A DNA stretch of 64,000 bases. Source: Cliona cf. orientalis (lineage: Eukaryota; Porifera; Demospongiae; Clionaida; Clionaidae). The notes beneath the pieces are model-generated. The model had not been told where the DNA came from. It made no database searches and was given only the letters and a program-made list of their open reading frames with translations. The stretch lies in contig OZ005694.1 in the NCBI GenBank assembly GCA_963930775.1, positions 10,370,899-10,434,898 on the forward strand. The letters are read 5' to 3'. Shown here one piece after another: positions 33,766 to 47,125 of the stretch; within the stretch, counting starts at the first letter, position 1; the number at the start of each line of letters is the position of its first letter. The translations under genes and the position numbers were made by a program.

Positions 33766-34651
33766 ATTGTAGACTAGTAGCTATAGCTCACTGGCTATGA
33801 CATCATACTATGATGACATATACGTATGGTACTTAGCTAACTCATGGTGAAGTTTCACTATAAGTATCTATAAACGTGAATGGGAGGCTTCTAAAGTGAT
33901 TCACCAGTGTAGGTAGCTATAGCTAATAGCAGTATTGCAATTCCTTTTCCTCACATGATCAGATGATGAATACAAGTAGTATTAATGTATAGCCTTGGCA
34001 TGCATGTTTGTAACACTGATTCTTGTAGCTATACGGCTTTGTTTATGCAAAGCTAAGTTTACTATAGTAATACAGTCTTCTTAAATGTTGTTTTTTTTCC
34101 GCCATACTCTAGTTTCATGATCAACATGAGCCTAGTCATGACACAGTGTGTGATTATAATACTTCTTTCCTTTCTTCTATAATATACACGCATGTGTTAA
34201 TTATTTTTAATATGCAGCTACAGTACTTTCCCCAGATTCTGAATGGAATGGCCTGTATAGTACATATTTTTAGCATTATTGTATGGCTTTGTTTATCAAA
34301 CATTTTCCTGCTTTTCCTTACTGTTGTTTTCCCCTATACCTATATGCTAGCCTGATCATGCACAACTCTATGTTTCAATAGCTAACAGTATTAATAATTA
34401 TTATGCTAGCTAAAATGCATAATAATAATAATTATTATTATTATTAAATTTTACTATTTTGGTGTGTGTGATAAACTGTGAGTATCATAAATTAGATAAT
34501 GTTATCACCAAAATTGCAGAATCATCGATGCAAATAACAAGTGTATCACGTTTCAGTGCCAGACTATAAATTCCGATCACCGCCCCGCGCGCACGCGCAA
34601 GCGATAATTAATTATTCATAGTTTGACGGTCACACGTGACGTGCTCATGAC
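33766..34651. other. Intergenic spacer upstream of the caspase-like gene
   Basis: 886 bp, AT-rich, with a CCGCCCCGCGCGCACGCGC run near 34580 just upstream of the next start, a possible promoter. No gene was recognised; the short open frame at 34146-34355 is hydrophobic by AT bias and unsupported. Confidence 0.45.
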
Positions 34652-35845
34652 ATGTCATTGTGTGGTTGGAATGTTTATTGTGAAATCGCATGTATGGCAG
34701 TCCCACAAGTTCCGTGGACATCGACCCAGACGCTGACGTATGGAGCCTATGGCGGAAGGCAAGTGTTGATCATATTTTCAGACGTACCTCTACGAGTTCC
34801 CGAGGCTGTACCGAGAAGAGAAGGTCGCTTAACTGAAGAGGATAGAGAGAAGCTCCATAGTGAGAATGTTCCCCGCGAGCTGGAGGATGAGGTTGCAATT
34901 GTCCGTAAGAGATATGAGCTTGACAAAGCAAAGAAGATCTTCAATGTCCTAGAGAGTAAACCGGAGAAGCTTTTGTCGAGAAGTGAAGCATTTGGTGTTA
35001 TAGCTGCATTGATGAATAACATTGAAAATGACGGAGGTATGACGCATTATGTATAGTAAGAAGTGCATCTATTTGTTAGCTAATACCCGGTTAAAAACAT
35101 ACACTCATCTGATGCTATACAATTATATTGGAATCCCTATGCAGTTGTCCTCTATTATGTTGGAGCTGGCAGGCGAAAAACTGGCGACTGGTGTTTCAGT
35201 GATGGCTTCGTCACATTCAGGGATATTGCTGACCTATACCTTAAAGCACCACACCTTAAAGGTCGGGTGCTGACCATCGTCACTGATTGCAGCTACTCTG
35301 GCTGCTGGGTGCAGAATTGTGAACAATTTCTAGACTATCATCAAGTGCAGCCATGTGGTCATAAGGCAAACGAGAAAGGGATGCTCATAAAGGTCTACGC
35401 TGCATGCTTGCCCACTCAGATTCCCACCAAGTTTCAGCTGACTGTTTATGGTGGTGGAAACGATAAGATTTCGGGAGATAAGTACACCAAGAGTTCAGAA
35501 TATCTCCTAGATACACAGCACACATACAGCACGAATTCTACACGCCTCAGGTGTAGCGGTGAAACTATTGATGACCGATGCACGTTAAAAGAGCAATTCA
35601 CCTGGATGCAATGGAGAATCTATAATCGAATTCATTTAGAGAAGTGGAATGATGGTAGCCAATTGTGTTGGCAGTATATAAAACTGATCGATGATGAAGA
35701 AGTAATACATAATGTGAAGCTTGGCAGATCTAAAGCTTTAGAAAATGGCGTTGTTCTAAGGAAGGGTGTTGGTGAAGGTCCACTTGAATGTGCAAAACAA
35801 TGGATTAATCAAGAGTATGGACCTTATCATCTAGCCACCCCTTAA
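34652..35845 (+). CDS. Caspase-like fold protein lacking both catalytic residues
   Basis: Two exons, 34652-35036 and 35145-35845 (phase 1), 361 aa. The N-terminal half is helical and charged. The exon junction enters VVLYYVGAGRRKTGDW, which aligns with the FYYSGHG strand of C14-type (caspase/metacaspase) domains, and about 45 residues on comes VLTIVTDCSYSGCWV, which aligns with the D(S/C)CHSG catalytic loop. The catalytic His position is Ala (GAG) and the catalytic Cys position is Ser (DCSYSG), so peptidase activity is not expected; a nearby Cys (SGC) is one candidate substitute. The C-terminal 150 residues are not assigned. The start could also be the ATG at 34694. Family placement is by motif only. 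Confidence 0.6.
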
Positions 35846-36342
35846 CAGTGCCATATTGAATCTCCACTCTTACATGTTGCAATCAATGTCATTTATATTT
35901 AGTCACATTCAAGTTGTAAATAATAGTTATCTGCCAGTAATTGGGGTGCATGAGATGCATGGTCGAATGCACCCCAATTACTGGCAGATAACTATTAAAT
36001 TTTTGTTGGTAGTTGACCTCTGTTCATCATTGGCCTACTTTATGATGACCCAACCCCTTCCCATAGCCGGCAAATTACCTATAAAAACTTTGGTTGCTAA
36101 GCAACTACTAACAAATGATTATGCTTGTCATATTATAATGATTATGTATATATACATGCCGCTAACATGAGTACACTATCCTTATTCTTTTTATGACTCA
36201 TCACACACCCATACAATATGTATAATTATAATTATAGTGCTCAGAAATTATCAATTTTTAACACTCCAACTATGTATGTATACACTACAGTTTTGAGTTG
36301 AAATGCCCTAATGACATATAATTAGATGGAGAGGTTATCTTG
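35846..36342. other. Convergent spacer with a hairpin
   Basis: 3' region of the caspase-like gene and of ML gene 8. Apart from the stem-loop at 35921-35997, nothing was recognised. Confidence 0.5.
35921..35997. repeat. 31-bp-arm hairpin 3' of the caspase-like gene
   Basis: TAATAGTTATCTGCCAGTAA...GGTGCAT and an exact inverted complement separated by about 14 nt. Begins 76 nt past the stop codon, so probably in the 3' UTR. It could be a foldback element or a small-RNA precursor. Confidence 0.85.
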
Positions 36343-37910
<1,568 letters not shown>

Positions 37911-38779
37911 TTTCTGTCTATCTGTCACAGGTGATCTTAGTCAGTTATTGACTGCCTGTCGTGTGGCTCAGTATACTATGATCAATCTGAACGTGCTTGA
38001 ACCACTATCACGGTAAGACTCTACTCTGACCAATCTACAGTAGCTAGCTATAGCTAAAGGCTTAGGCCCCTTACTCAGTTTATAAAAAGTGGTGTGATTT
38101 GCTTATATAGACACTCAGCTTATGGATTCCGAACCTAAAACGAATGTTGACAGAAGCAGTACTAGTCACGTATAAATTCACTAGCTACACTAATCACTGC
38201 ATCAAAATTAATCATAAAGGATTTATCTTTTTTGCTACAATCATTTTCCATATTCCCTTATAAAGTAATATGGCTATGTCATGTTGAAAATTGAAATAAT
38301 ACCCTGTTGAACACGTGCAATGTTAAGTTACATAATCCACATGATAAAGTATACTCATGATAATTCTAGTGAATAACATCCCAAGCGATGTACATGTGAT
38401 ATAACTTACTGGTGTACAGGCCTGTACACTAGACAAAAACTCAGATTTCATGCATGTAGGAAATGTGTAGGATAGGGCAAAATTTTCTACACATTTCATT
38501 TATTTTACAAAACGTCTGCCCTATCCTCTACCAAACGTGTCAGAAAGCTCATATTTTGGTAAGCACGACATAAAGGAAATCTTAATTTTGGTCCAGTGAG
38601 GCAGAAAATGTATTAAGACTTAGTATCCAATGGCAAACTGCAACATAATATTGGTGTGTATAAAAATTTAGTACAATGAGGGATCCAAACAGAGAAGGTA
38701 TGATGCTCCTCAATATTACAGTACAGCTAGCTAATATTATATAATAGAAGTTGCTGTTTTTTTGAGTTAGCTAGCTAGA
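37911..38779. other. Intergenic spacer between ML genes 8 and 9
   Basis: 869 bp, AT-rich. No coding exon, inverted-repeat element or RNA gene was recognised. Confidence 0.5.
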
Positions 38780-39650
38780 CTAGTCAAGGTGGAGCTTCAG
38801 GTTGACACAGAAGAGTCTTCGGTTGTTCTGATCCGTGGCTATAGCTCTTCCGCTGTAGTCTCCCTGGAAAGTAGAAGGAAGAGATGAATCATGATAGTAG
38901 TACTAATAGTATGATCTCATCTCCAGGTCCATTCCCAGGTTTCATACTTAGAATGGGAATGGGCCTGGGGGCCCTTAGCGCTAGATATTCGTAAATTTAC
39001 TCAAGTGCATGCATCATTGAACTAAATTGAATGTTATGATAGTGTTGTGTACTAAAAAAAAATCTCTTTCACAGTTTCTGTAGCAACTAATGTATATTAA
39101 TCATCACTTGAGTAGATACTATAATACTATACACATACTATACTTACAGAGGGAGTGAACTCGGGGACTTTCAGTTTGATGCCAAAGTTGATCTTTCCAC
39201 TGCTGACCGGACACGGGATATTGACGTCTTTCAAGAGGTCACAAAGGTCGTAGCTCTGCTGGTAGGGTAGGGACCCCAGCAACACAACTGCATTCACTTG
39301 GCCGCCTGTCACCTGCTCATCTGTGACGAAATTCAACAGTTTTTCTTTATTAAGCATCACCAGTTATAGATTATAGCTAGCACAAATCTAAGGAGAGTTT
39401 AAGTTGTTATTTTTTTCCAACTTATGGTGATTTGTAGCTAGCTATGGGGGTGTAGGATACACCGCTTAATACTGAAAGCAAATCTATCTAACCTATCATA
39501 ACAAAATAACAACAGTAGGTACTCCCAAGAGTTATAGTTCTCTTGTTCTTGGATATCAATCTGCAGCTGAACTATCTTAAGCACTGCTCGGTGTGTAGTG
39601 GGCATAATATTATAGTACAGCACCATAGCTATCCGTGACACCCTTTCTCT

Positions 39651-39681
<31 letters not shown>

Positions 39682-40161
39682 CTCCCTCTCTTTAATTCCT
39701 CAGACACACACTCCACAACAGATTAATTAAGCCACATTAGCTCTTACCGATGGATAAGCTGGCGTTAATGACGAGATCACTGCCTTTCTTTGGAGGATTT
39801 GGAGTCAGTGTGATATCAATGATCTTCCCATGATCACTGGGCTTAGCTACAATCGTAAGAAAGCCATCAATCACAATATTTTTATTATTATACAATGATG
39901 GTGGCAGCTTTCATGGTGAACCAGCCACTTAAGTTCTAGCCATATTCAATATCGAGCTACCTATACTAGCTGATCTGGCTTCAACTTACTACAATCACTC
40001 CAGATCTTTCCTTCCGTGAAAGATGTCAGTGTCTTCTCCTGCTCCAGAAGATACTCCCAGAAAGAGGAATACTGTGACTCCGAAGAGGTCTGCTGGGTTG
40101 AGCTCACCACACTCTGGGCACTCAGTACCAACACACAAATCACAAGTAACAGCTGCTTCAT
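38780..40161 (-). CDS. ML-domain secreted lipid-binding protein 9 (FWEYLL subgroup)
   Basis: Minus exons 39990-40161, 39748-39846, 39148-39320, 38780-38863; 175 aa. Signal MKQLLLVICVLVLSAQS; the insert SSFWEYLLEQEKTLTSF precedes IWSDC. Exon 2 has KPSDHGKIIDIT and NPPKKGSD. Exon 3 has DLCD and PCPV. Exon 4 is GDYSGRAIATDQNNRR...CVNLKLHLD. It is the nearest paralogue of gene 8, pointing to a recent tandem duplication. Intron 2 contains a poly-C tract near 39655-39679. Confidence 0.87.
39655..39679. repeat. Poly-C tract
   Basis: More than 20 consecutive cytosines in intron 2 of ML gene 9. Confidence 0.95.
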
Positions 40162-41000
40162 TTCTTCCAGACTTGAGAGAAAATGCCAAAGCTTAACTTT
40201 TGAATAGTTTATAGTTAATCACTGAGACCTAGGCCTGTATCCTGGCTTATAGGTAAAGCTGTGTACTCGACTTTCTCTAGTTTGACAGTAATTTACTAAA
40301 CTGTGTCTCTTTCTGAAAGTACACTGAGTGATTCACTTGTACTACCAGCACTTTATAGAGCTTCAGACAAGTCAAGCCAAACTTAGCTGCGGATTCCAAG
40401 CTGGTATAATTATTGTTAGCTACACAATTCAGGAAAGAAGCTCCAAGTTATAAGACTACTGTGTTAACATTATCAGTATGACATCAGACTATTTTATACA
40501 GTGGGTATTCCCAACTAATGATATTGAGATTCTTTTGATCGCTAAAAGCAAAACACTCAAAGCAGCTATCAAAACAGAACTCATAGTAGCAACATGCATG
40601 CAGTACAGTGGCTGCTCCATTGACTTCGCATGTTGATTATGTGACATGTGTATGTAATGTGGTTAATTATAATTGTAATGACATTATATCTATAGGAAAA
40701 ATACACACATACACAAAATAGTGATAAATTGAATACATAAAGGATTGTGAAAAGTGTATATATATATATATATATATATTATAGGCAGTGATCAATAAAA
40801 TCGTGTGCACTAATGTGATTATTGTGGGGAGACATGATGTCATAATGATGTAATGCATGGAGCTGTAAGATGAATGATGAATGGAAAGGGAAATTTGTGG
40901 AAGAAACGTTAACTACCACATTGTGCATATAACATCAAGATTTGGGAATTGGTATAACAGCTAGTAGCTAGGTGTGAAAGGTCAGCACATGAATTCAGCA
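40162..41000. other. Intergenic spacer between ML genes 9 and 10
   Basis: 839 bp, AT-rich, with a (TA)n run near 40758-40780. No gene was recognised. Confidence 0.5.
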
Positions 41001-41086
41001 TCATATCTGAAAATCCAGAGTCATACAGAACAGCTGCTTGTTATTCTGATCCATTGCATTGACTGTCCCAGTGTAGTGACCCTGCG

Positions 41087-41130
<44 letters not shown>

Positions 41131-43274
41131 ACTTGTATAATAATTATATATACTCAGACGTGCACAGCTAATTTAGATTGAAAAATATGACTAATTTTTG
41201 TGACCCATATCTTTTCGAGCCCTAACTATAGCTATAGCTTACTGTCAGTGCATTGTGTGGAACAAGAAATCCTATGCCCAGAATGTGGACCCCCTTCCCC
41301 ATAGGGCACTTCTCGCTGGATAACTTCACAGCATCGCAGAGACTGGAAGAGTTCTTCATGATCGTTACAATACCGTACTTCAGCTCAAAGCTGAACGTTC
41401 CATTGGTAACATTTTCACCTACAGAGAGGAGAGAGAGAGAACAATGTTAGGGCTATTTTAGATGTCTTCTCTCATTGGTCCAGATACAAACTACATGTAT
41501 AGCCTTCTCCACAGTCCCATTCCCAGATTTCATTCCAAAATGAAAGCTGGGAATGAGCATGGTGGGGGGTCATAAGACAGTCAGGGGATTTATTATAATA
41601 TAGAATGCAAGACCTCTTTGAAAAACATGAGGCAATTAGAACTAAGTCACCACTCCCTGGCCTATCACATGGTGCCCTACACAATGGTCTGTACTTCACA
41701 TACCAAGTGCCACAGAAAAGGCCTAGTGGGGGTCAACAATGGTGGGGCAGATAAGAGGTACAAAGTGAAATGAGGAGGGATGGGGGTCTTTCTGCATTCC
41801 TAAGGGAGGGAACAGAAGTAGAGCAGCTGCTCAGAGAGAATGCCATCTCTCTATACAAACAGCTGACTGTGTATACCTATAAGTGAAAACTTTCACTCAA
41901 ATAGCAAAACCACAGCAGGTGATGTTTAAACTACGCGCCTGAAGTACCTATTCCATCTCACTTCAGTAAGGTTGGTAGATCTTTACATACGGCGCAGCAG
42001 CATGCCACTGTACCTACCAGTAATCAATCGTTCATGCAGCAACACACAAAAGTGCATTATCATGCATGAGAAACCCCCTATCACGGAGCAAGCCACGACA
42101 TGACATGTCCAGTATAGCCTACGATATTATGTACAGTACATGATATACGAACCACAGTGGCTTCCTGCGTCTTCAACATATTATATACAAAAAACACCTG
42201 CCACATGGCGTGCATGTGCTGTGCTAAGCTTGAGAGCAGCTGCAATGTATTAAGTATCGAACGTCATGGTTTTGCTTTGAGAGTTCCAGGAATAAAGCAT
42301 GCAAAACAATTTGTCCCCCTACAGACATAGTAAATATTGCATTAGCTAGGCAGGTAGCTAGTGCTGGCATATAGTAGAAAGAACACAGACAGAGGAAGCC
42401 CCCTCTCTTCTATTTTAAATCTACACAGAGATTTGCAAGCAGGTTAAAGCAACTAAAGCTGAGTTGAAAGCTACTCATGCATGTATAAATATATGGTACA
42501 AGTTTTGGTTGTACCAATTCAACTCTAAGTCCTTCAGCCTACCGTAAAAGTTCTAATTACAGTGCCGCTCTAATGTTAGCGCCTCTTGGCATTGGATAAT
42601 ATTATTATCGTTCTAATTATAGCGCCAAAGTATAGTCAGAGATATGAAAACTGGCGCCTTAAGTAATTTTTAAAACGTTCTAATGGGAGTGCTAAACGTG
42701 ATTCTGAATTATTTTTTTTTTGGCGCTGTAATTTGAACTTTTACGGTACACACACACACACACACACCATGACTAACGGACTCCTTCTCTTACCCAAAGA
42801 GATGTTAGCGCTGATGGACATGTACTGCCCTCTCCTGGGAGGCATCGGAGTGACCGTCACCACAGAGATGTTGACAGGGTCTGCTGGGTCACCTGCAACG
42901 ATAAAGAGACAATAGAATACTGTACAATTATGTCATGCTATAGGAGGTGGAAATTCACTAGAAATCTTTTTTTTTCCAGAAAGCTACTCTGGATCATAAT
43001 TATTCACTAGCTAAGTAGCAGAATTTAATATACTGACTTCAGAAAAAGAATTTGCAAGAATGTTAAGAAAAGATGAAAGAACCACATGGACAGATAGCTA
43101 TAAATTTTATAGCTACTTACTACAGCTTTCCCATGGCGTCCCTACGTTCACTTCAGAGTGTGCAGTTTTCCCTCCGCCATTCTTCTCCAAATAGATCACC
43201 GGGGAGCTGTTGACTATTAGAGTAGACAACAATAGAGTAGTACCTGCGCAGAGCAGCAGCTGGCGAAACTCCAT
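41001..43274 (-). CDS. ML-domain secreted lipid-binding protein 10
   Basis: Minus exons 43121-43274, 42794-42892, 41243-41418, 41001-41081; 169 aa. The signal MEFRQLLLCAGTTLLLSTL is followed by a charged spacer and WESC. Exon 2 has TPMPPRRGQ, a divergent DPPKKG. Exon 3 has SLCD and KCPM and two NxT/S sequons. Exon 4 is GHYTGTVNAMDQNNKQLFC. It lacks the FWEYLL insert. It is the most divergent member in exon 3 but keeps all four cysteines and the exon phases. Intron 2 (1,375 nt) contains MITE family 3 copy b. Confidence 0.83.
41090..41128. repeat. (GT)n microsatellite
   Basis: GT run immediately beside the acceptor of ML gene 10's last exon (minus sense: CA repeat upstream of the exon). Confidence 0.95.
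42540..42749. mobile_element. MITE-like element, family 3 (copy b)
   Basis: The ends TACCGTAAAAGTT and AACTTTTACGGTA are exact inverted repeats. Shares internal segments (CTCTAATGTTAGC.CC, TTGGCATTGGATAATATT) with copy a at 20051-20302. In intron 2 of ML gene 10. Confidence 0.85.
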
Positions 43275-43422
43275 TTTTCTCGCACAATCCTGAATCAGTG
43301 GGAGTGTTCTACTGCACCGCCCCTTTTTATAGGAGGTGGGGCATCGGCCGGATGCACCGCTCATACTGCGCATGCTCAGATCAGTGAGTACAGCATTGGG
43401 CTACAATAAAATCATAATATTA

Positions 43423-44472
43423 TCACATCTTTTTGACAAATGCAGCTACAACCATTCCATAGTAGGTTGGTGCAAGCCGACAGAAAAGTTGAGCATCATA
43501 AACGGCTCTCCCTTCCACTTGAGCAGACAGTATTCCATGCAACACACCAAAACCGTAGATTCCACAGGAGAGGGCAGAGTTCTTAATGGCAGTAGCCTTA
43601 GCGAGCCACTGCTCTGCATCTTTATACGAAGCTTCGTCCCATGTACTCAAATGCTTCTCCTTTGTCTTTTCTTGCACAGCAGCGGCGGTACTGGTACTAT
43701 GGCCACCTGATTCTGCATCTGGAGTGCATCTGATCCAATGCTCAATAGCTACGTCGAAGGTGAGAGCAGTATCTGATGTGGGCATGTTCCACCGGGGATC
43801 CGGAAGATAGAGTGGCAGAGGGCAATCCGTTTTGTGACTGTGGGCCAAATCACCACTGACTACGTAGAGCACTCGCTTCTCCAAACCACTTAGAAATTTT
43901 TCAATCGAACGGCCGACCTTAGCCACTTCGGACAATGGCTGCTCGTCTCTTGCCACTCGTAGAGGATTGCTGAAAATGACTACCTTTACTCCGGCACCGT
44001 CATTACCACTGGCTGTCAAGAGATCTCGAAAGAACCATAAAGGGATCACCTCGCCCCATCCAAGAGGTGCCTCGCACGCAGTGAACGCCCTCATCCCTTC
44101 AGCTGGGATGCCATCCTTCTGCAAGTGCTCTAGAAAAGCCTTTGCAAGGTCACTGTCTAAATTGACGTCGATATCATACTCTGTCCACTGACCATTCCAC
44201 TCTGCGTTTCCCTTTGCTTTCGAGTTTAGGTACACGCAGAGATGGTCTGACAAGCAAATTCCGTGTGGAGTGCTGAGAAAGATGATCTCTGGTTTGGTGG
44301 ATTTGGCCACATCAGCCGCTGCACAGCATGCTCGGAATAAAGCCTGGCAGTCTTCTTTGAGTGCGGCTGGAAGAGCCTGGATGCGACTCTGAGCTGCAGA
44401 AGATATGGACCCCTCCCCTCCATCAAACACCATAGCACCATGGGGAAGGATCAGGCTGCTCACAATAGGCAT
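43423..44472 (-). CDS. LigB-type class III extradiol dioxygenase-like protein
   Basis: Single uninterrupted ORF of 349 aa, the only intact intronless coding gene in the window. Motifs fit the LigB/MEMO superfamily: SLILPHG at the N-terminus (residues 6-12), STPHGICLSDH about 75 residues later, VVSGDLAHSHK (about 205-215) and a C-terminal YYGM. The His residues in PHG, TPHG and AHSH are candidates for the Fe(II) site of the class III extradiol fold. Substrate unknown; it lacks the sequence pattern of human MEMO1. It has no signal peptide or TM, so is probably cytosolic. Its 3' end is 149 bp from the start of ML gene 10, on the same strand. Lack of introns could mean retrocopy or horizontal origin. 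Confidence 0.7.
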   Translation of the reverse strand: MPIVSSLILPHGAMVFDGGEGSISSAAQSRIQALPAALKEDCQALFRACCAAADVAKSTKPEIIFLSTPHGICLSDHLCVYLNSKAKGNAEWNGQWTEYDIDVNLDSDLAKAFLEHLQKDGIPAEGMRAFTACEAPLGWGEVIPLWFFRDLLTASGNDGAGVKVVIFSNPLRVARDEQPLSEVAKVGRSIEKFLSGLEKRVLYVVSGDLAHSHKTDCPLPLYLPDPRWNMPTSDTALTFDVAIEHWIRCTPDAESGGHSTSTAAAVQEKTKEKHLSTWDEASYKDAEQWLAKATAIKNSALSCGIYGFGVLHGILSAQVEGRAVYDAQLFCRLAPTYYGMVVAAFVKKM

Positions 44473-44510
44473 AATTTGCAGCTATGTTCTTTATAGCACA
44501 TGGATAGTCC

Positions 44511-45133
44511 CATTTAACTGGTTCGTTCGTCCATAATTCAACCTTTCACCTTGTATGGAGGTCATGCCGAGTCAGTTGCTAGGGTATGGCATAGAACTGC
44601 CTTGGGGCATCCGTATTGCATGCACATGTACTTTATGCTGTTGACGCTGTGCATGCCCATGGCAAATACAAGCCACTGACGCCAGCAGCAGCCAAGCTAG
44701 GGCCACTGCAGCCGCCACGCCCCTTTTACATCCTCATCTTGCTTGGAGGGACCCAAATTGGGGGGATTCATCACCCCAATCCATCCAATCTGACTCGACA
44801 ATGGTCACACTGAGAATCTCCTAACCAATGTCACTGGTAGCTACTTAAAATTCTCAGTGGACAAGTAGGGAGGGAGGGTGGGAGATGCTCCTTTTTCTCG
44901 CTCACCATCCGTTGCTAAGTAGACTGTTCAGACTGCCGTTTGTATTTACCAACACTCCTTTTATATCCCTAAGTACCATAGCAACCTGCTAAATTCCACC
45001 AATCACGTTGACCGATTACCATCACACCTACCTTTGCTGGCGGCGCTGCGCTAGGTTAACACGCCCCACCCCTTCACAACCAGCTCGGCCTGCCTCCCAG
45101 TTAACTTGGTTTAACTGCGTTAAACCTCATTTA
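44511..45133. mobile_element. Short copy of a CATTTA-flanked repeat element
   Basis: CATTTA at 44511-44516 and at 45128-45133 bound a 611-bp unit. Its first 277 bp (44511-44787) recur at 45128-45404, and its last 251 bp (44883-45133) recur at 50326-50576, both apparently identical by eye. The intervening 95 bp are unique to this copy. Best read as a deletion derivative of the 5.4-kb copy next to it. Confidence 0.75.
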
Positions 45134-46924
45134 ACTGGTTCGTTCGTCCATAATTCAACCTTTCACCTTGTATGGAGGTCATGCCGAGTCAGTTGCTAGG
45201 GTATGGCATAGAACTGCCTTGGGGCATCCGTATTGCATGCACATGTACTTTATGCTGTTGACGCTGTGCATGCCCATGGCAAATACAAGCCACTGACGCC
45301 AGCAGCAGCCAAGCTAGGGCCACTGCAGCCGCCACGCCCCTTTTACATCCTCATCTTGCTTGGAGGGACCCAAATTGGGGGGATTCATCACCCCAATCCA
45401 TCCACTGAATGGCAAAGCCATTCCCTCCAAGCCACACCACCTCAAATATATATAACCACCCTGATTCTAACAATGACCTGAATTCCCTACAGTGAATGAA
45501 TTTGTCTTACTGATCTCTTCAGACATGTGTTGGCTATAACTACATAGCTTTTCCTTGTCTCTAAATTGAAGATGAATAACCATTGCAATACTTTGGCAAA
45601 CGGGTTGGATATTATATAGCATAACTGATGAACCAACCAAAGTACACACCAGTGATAAATGCAAACTGTCAAACCATACTAATGTGACGCGACAGCCAGA
45701 TCAACAGAATATCATTGTTCACTTGTAATCTATGAAGCATGTGACCAACAAATATTCCGAAGAATCTACCAAAACATTTCCAGGTTAGTAGCTATCCAAG
45801 CAGTTACATAAACACCCTACAGTGAATGAGTTTATCTTATCGATATCTGCTACATGCATTATAACTGCATAGCTTTCTTTGTCTCTAAAATGAAGATGAA
45901 TAACCATGCAACACTTTCCAAAATAATATTAAATTTTTGCAAACAGGGTGGATATTATGCCGCATAACTGATGGACCAATACCAGGGATAAATGCACACG
46001 GTAAAACCATGATGTTTATTTACACCAATGGTGACACGATAGTCAGATCACAGAATATCATTGTCTATTTGTTTTCATCAATAATCTATGAAGCACGTGA
46101 CCAAAGAACATTACGAAGAATCCACCAAAATAATTCCAGGCTATAATAGCTATTCAAGAAGCTACAGCAACTGCTACTGCTACAAATAATATTATACTAG
46201 GATGGCTGCCTCTCTCCATCTGTGGTAACTAACCAGTTAAAGCTTGTGCTTTGGTAACGTGTCCTGCTGTGGTTCAGAGGAATCACTAACTCTACTATGC
46301 CCGTCCTAACTAGCTGTCAATATGTTATCAGCTAACTACACGAAGGAAGACAACAAACTCATGCTATAGATACCATATTATGCAGTAAAGTACCATGCAC
46401 CTGAATGGTCAATTTTGACCCTTAATTGAGATGCTCATAAGAGCTTGGCGCCTATATAAGAGTATCAGACCATCTCACTATACTATAATATTATACTATA
46501 GCATGCCCTACACTCATCACAAGTGTATCTACAATGCTATCTAGCTAGCTACTGACTTCCAGTCCCCTAACGACAAATCCCTCACCTCTACCACTATACT
46601 GGGACGGACTGAGATGGGCCTACATGGAAATTCAGCTTTAGCAACACTCCATACAGTCAATGGCAAGAAACACTAGCTGTATACAGCTACACCTGAGTAG
46701 CTACATGTATGTGGCCACACCGCTATAGGTAGCTGAGTAGCTATGTTGAAGCTATTGTAGATGCAAACTGCTGCTACTGTGCAGACTGATCCCCTCTTCT
46801 GGACGAACTCCTTGATATGAAGCCTCCCTAGAAATTAACATAATAATAGTGGCTGGATCCTCCAACACTTCTTAATTGAGTCCAATATCCAAACTAAACA
46901 TTTAAGTGATGCTCTGAGGTTGAT

Positions 46925-47125
46925 TAAGCCCTCAATTGCAAGACTCAGCCACGATCATCCAGATAACTAAGCCCTGATACTCAATGTTGATCATCCAAAT
47001 ACAAGTAAACCCTCAATACCCAACAATGATCATCCAAATACATGTACACCTAACCCTCAATACTCAGTGATGATCATCCAGATATACGTATACTAACTAA
47101 GCCCTCAAAAACTCAATGATGATCA
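46925..47125. repeat. Tandem repeat, about 50-bp unit with GATCATCCA core
   Basis: Four to five imperfect copies containing CTCAATACTCA..GATGATCATCCA.ATA within the long repeat element. Confidence 0.75.

Noticed and set aside
41001..43274. Treating ML gene 10 as a pseudogene because of its divergent exon 3
   Set aside because: All four exons have intact splice sites and phases, all four cysteines and a signal peptide are present.
43423..44472. Calling this gene MEMO1
   Set aside because: It shares the superfamily His motifs but not the characteristic MEMO1 sequence pattern; LigB-type is as far as the sequence allows.
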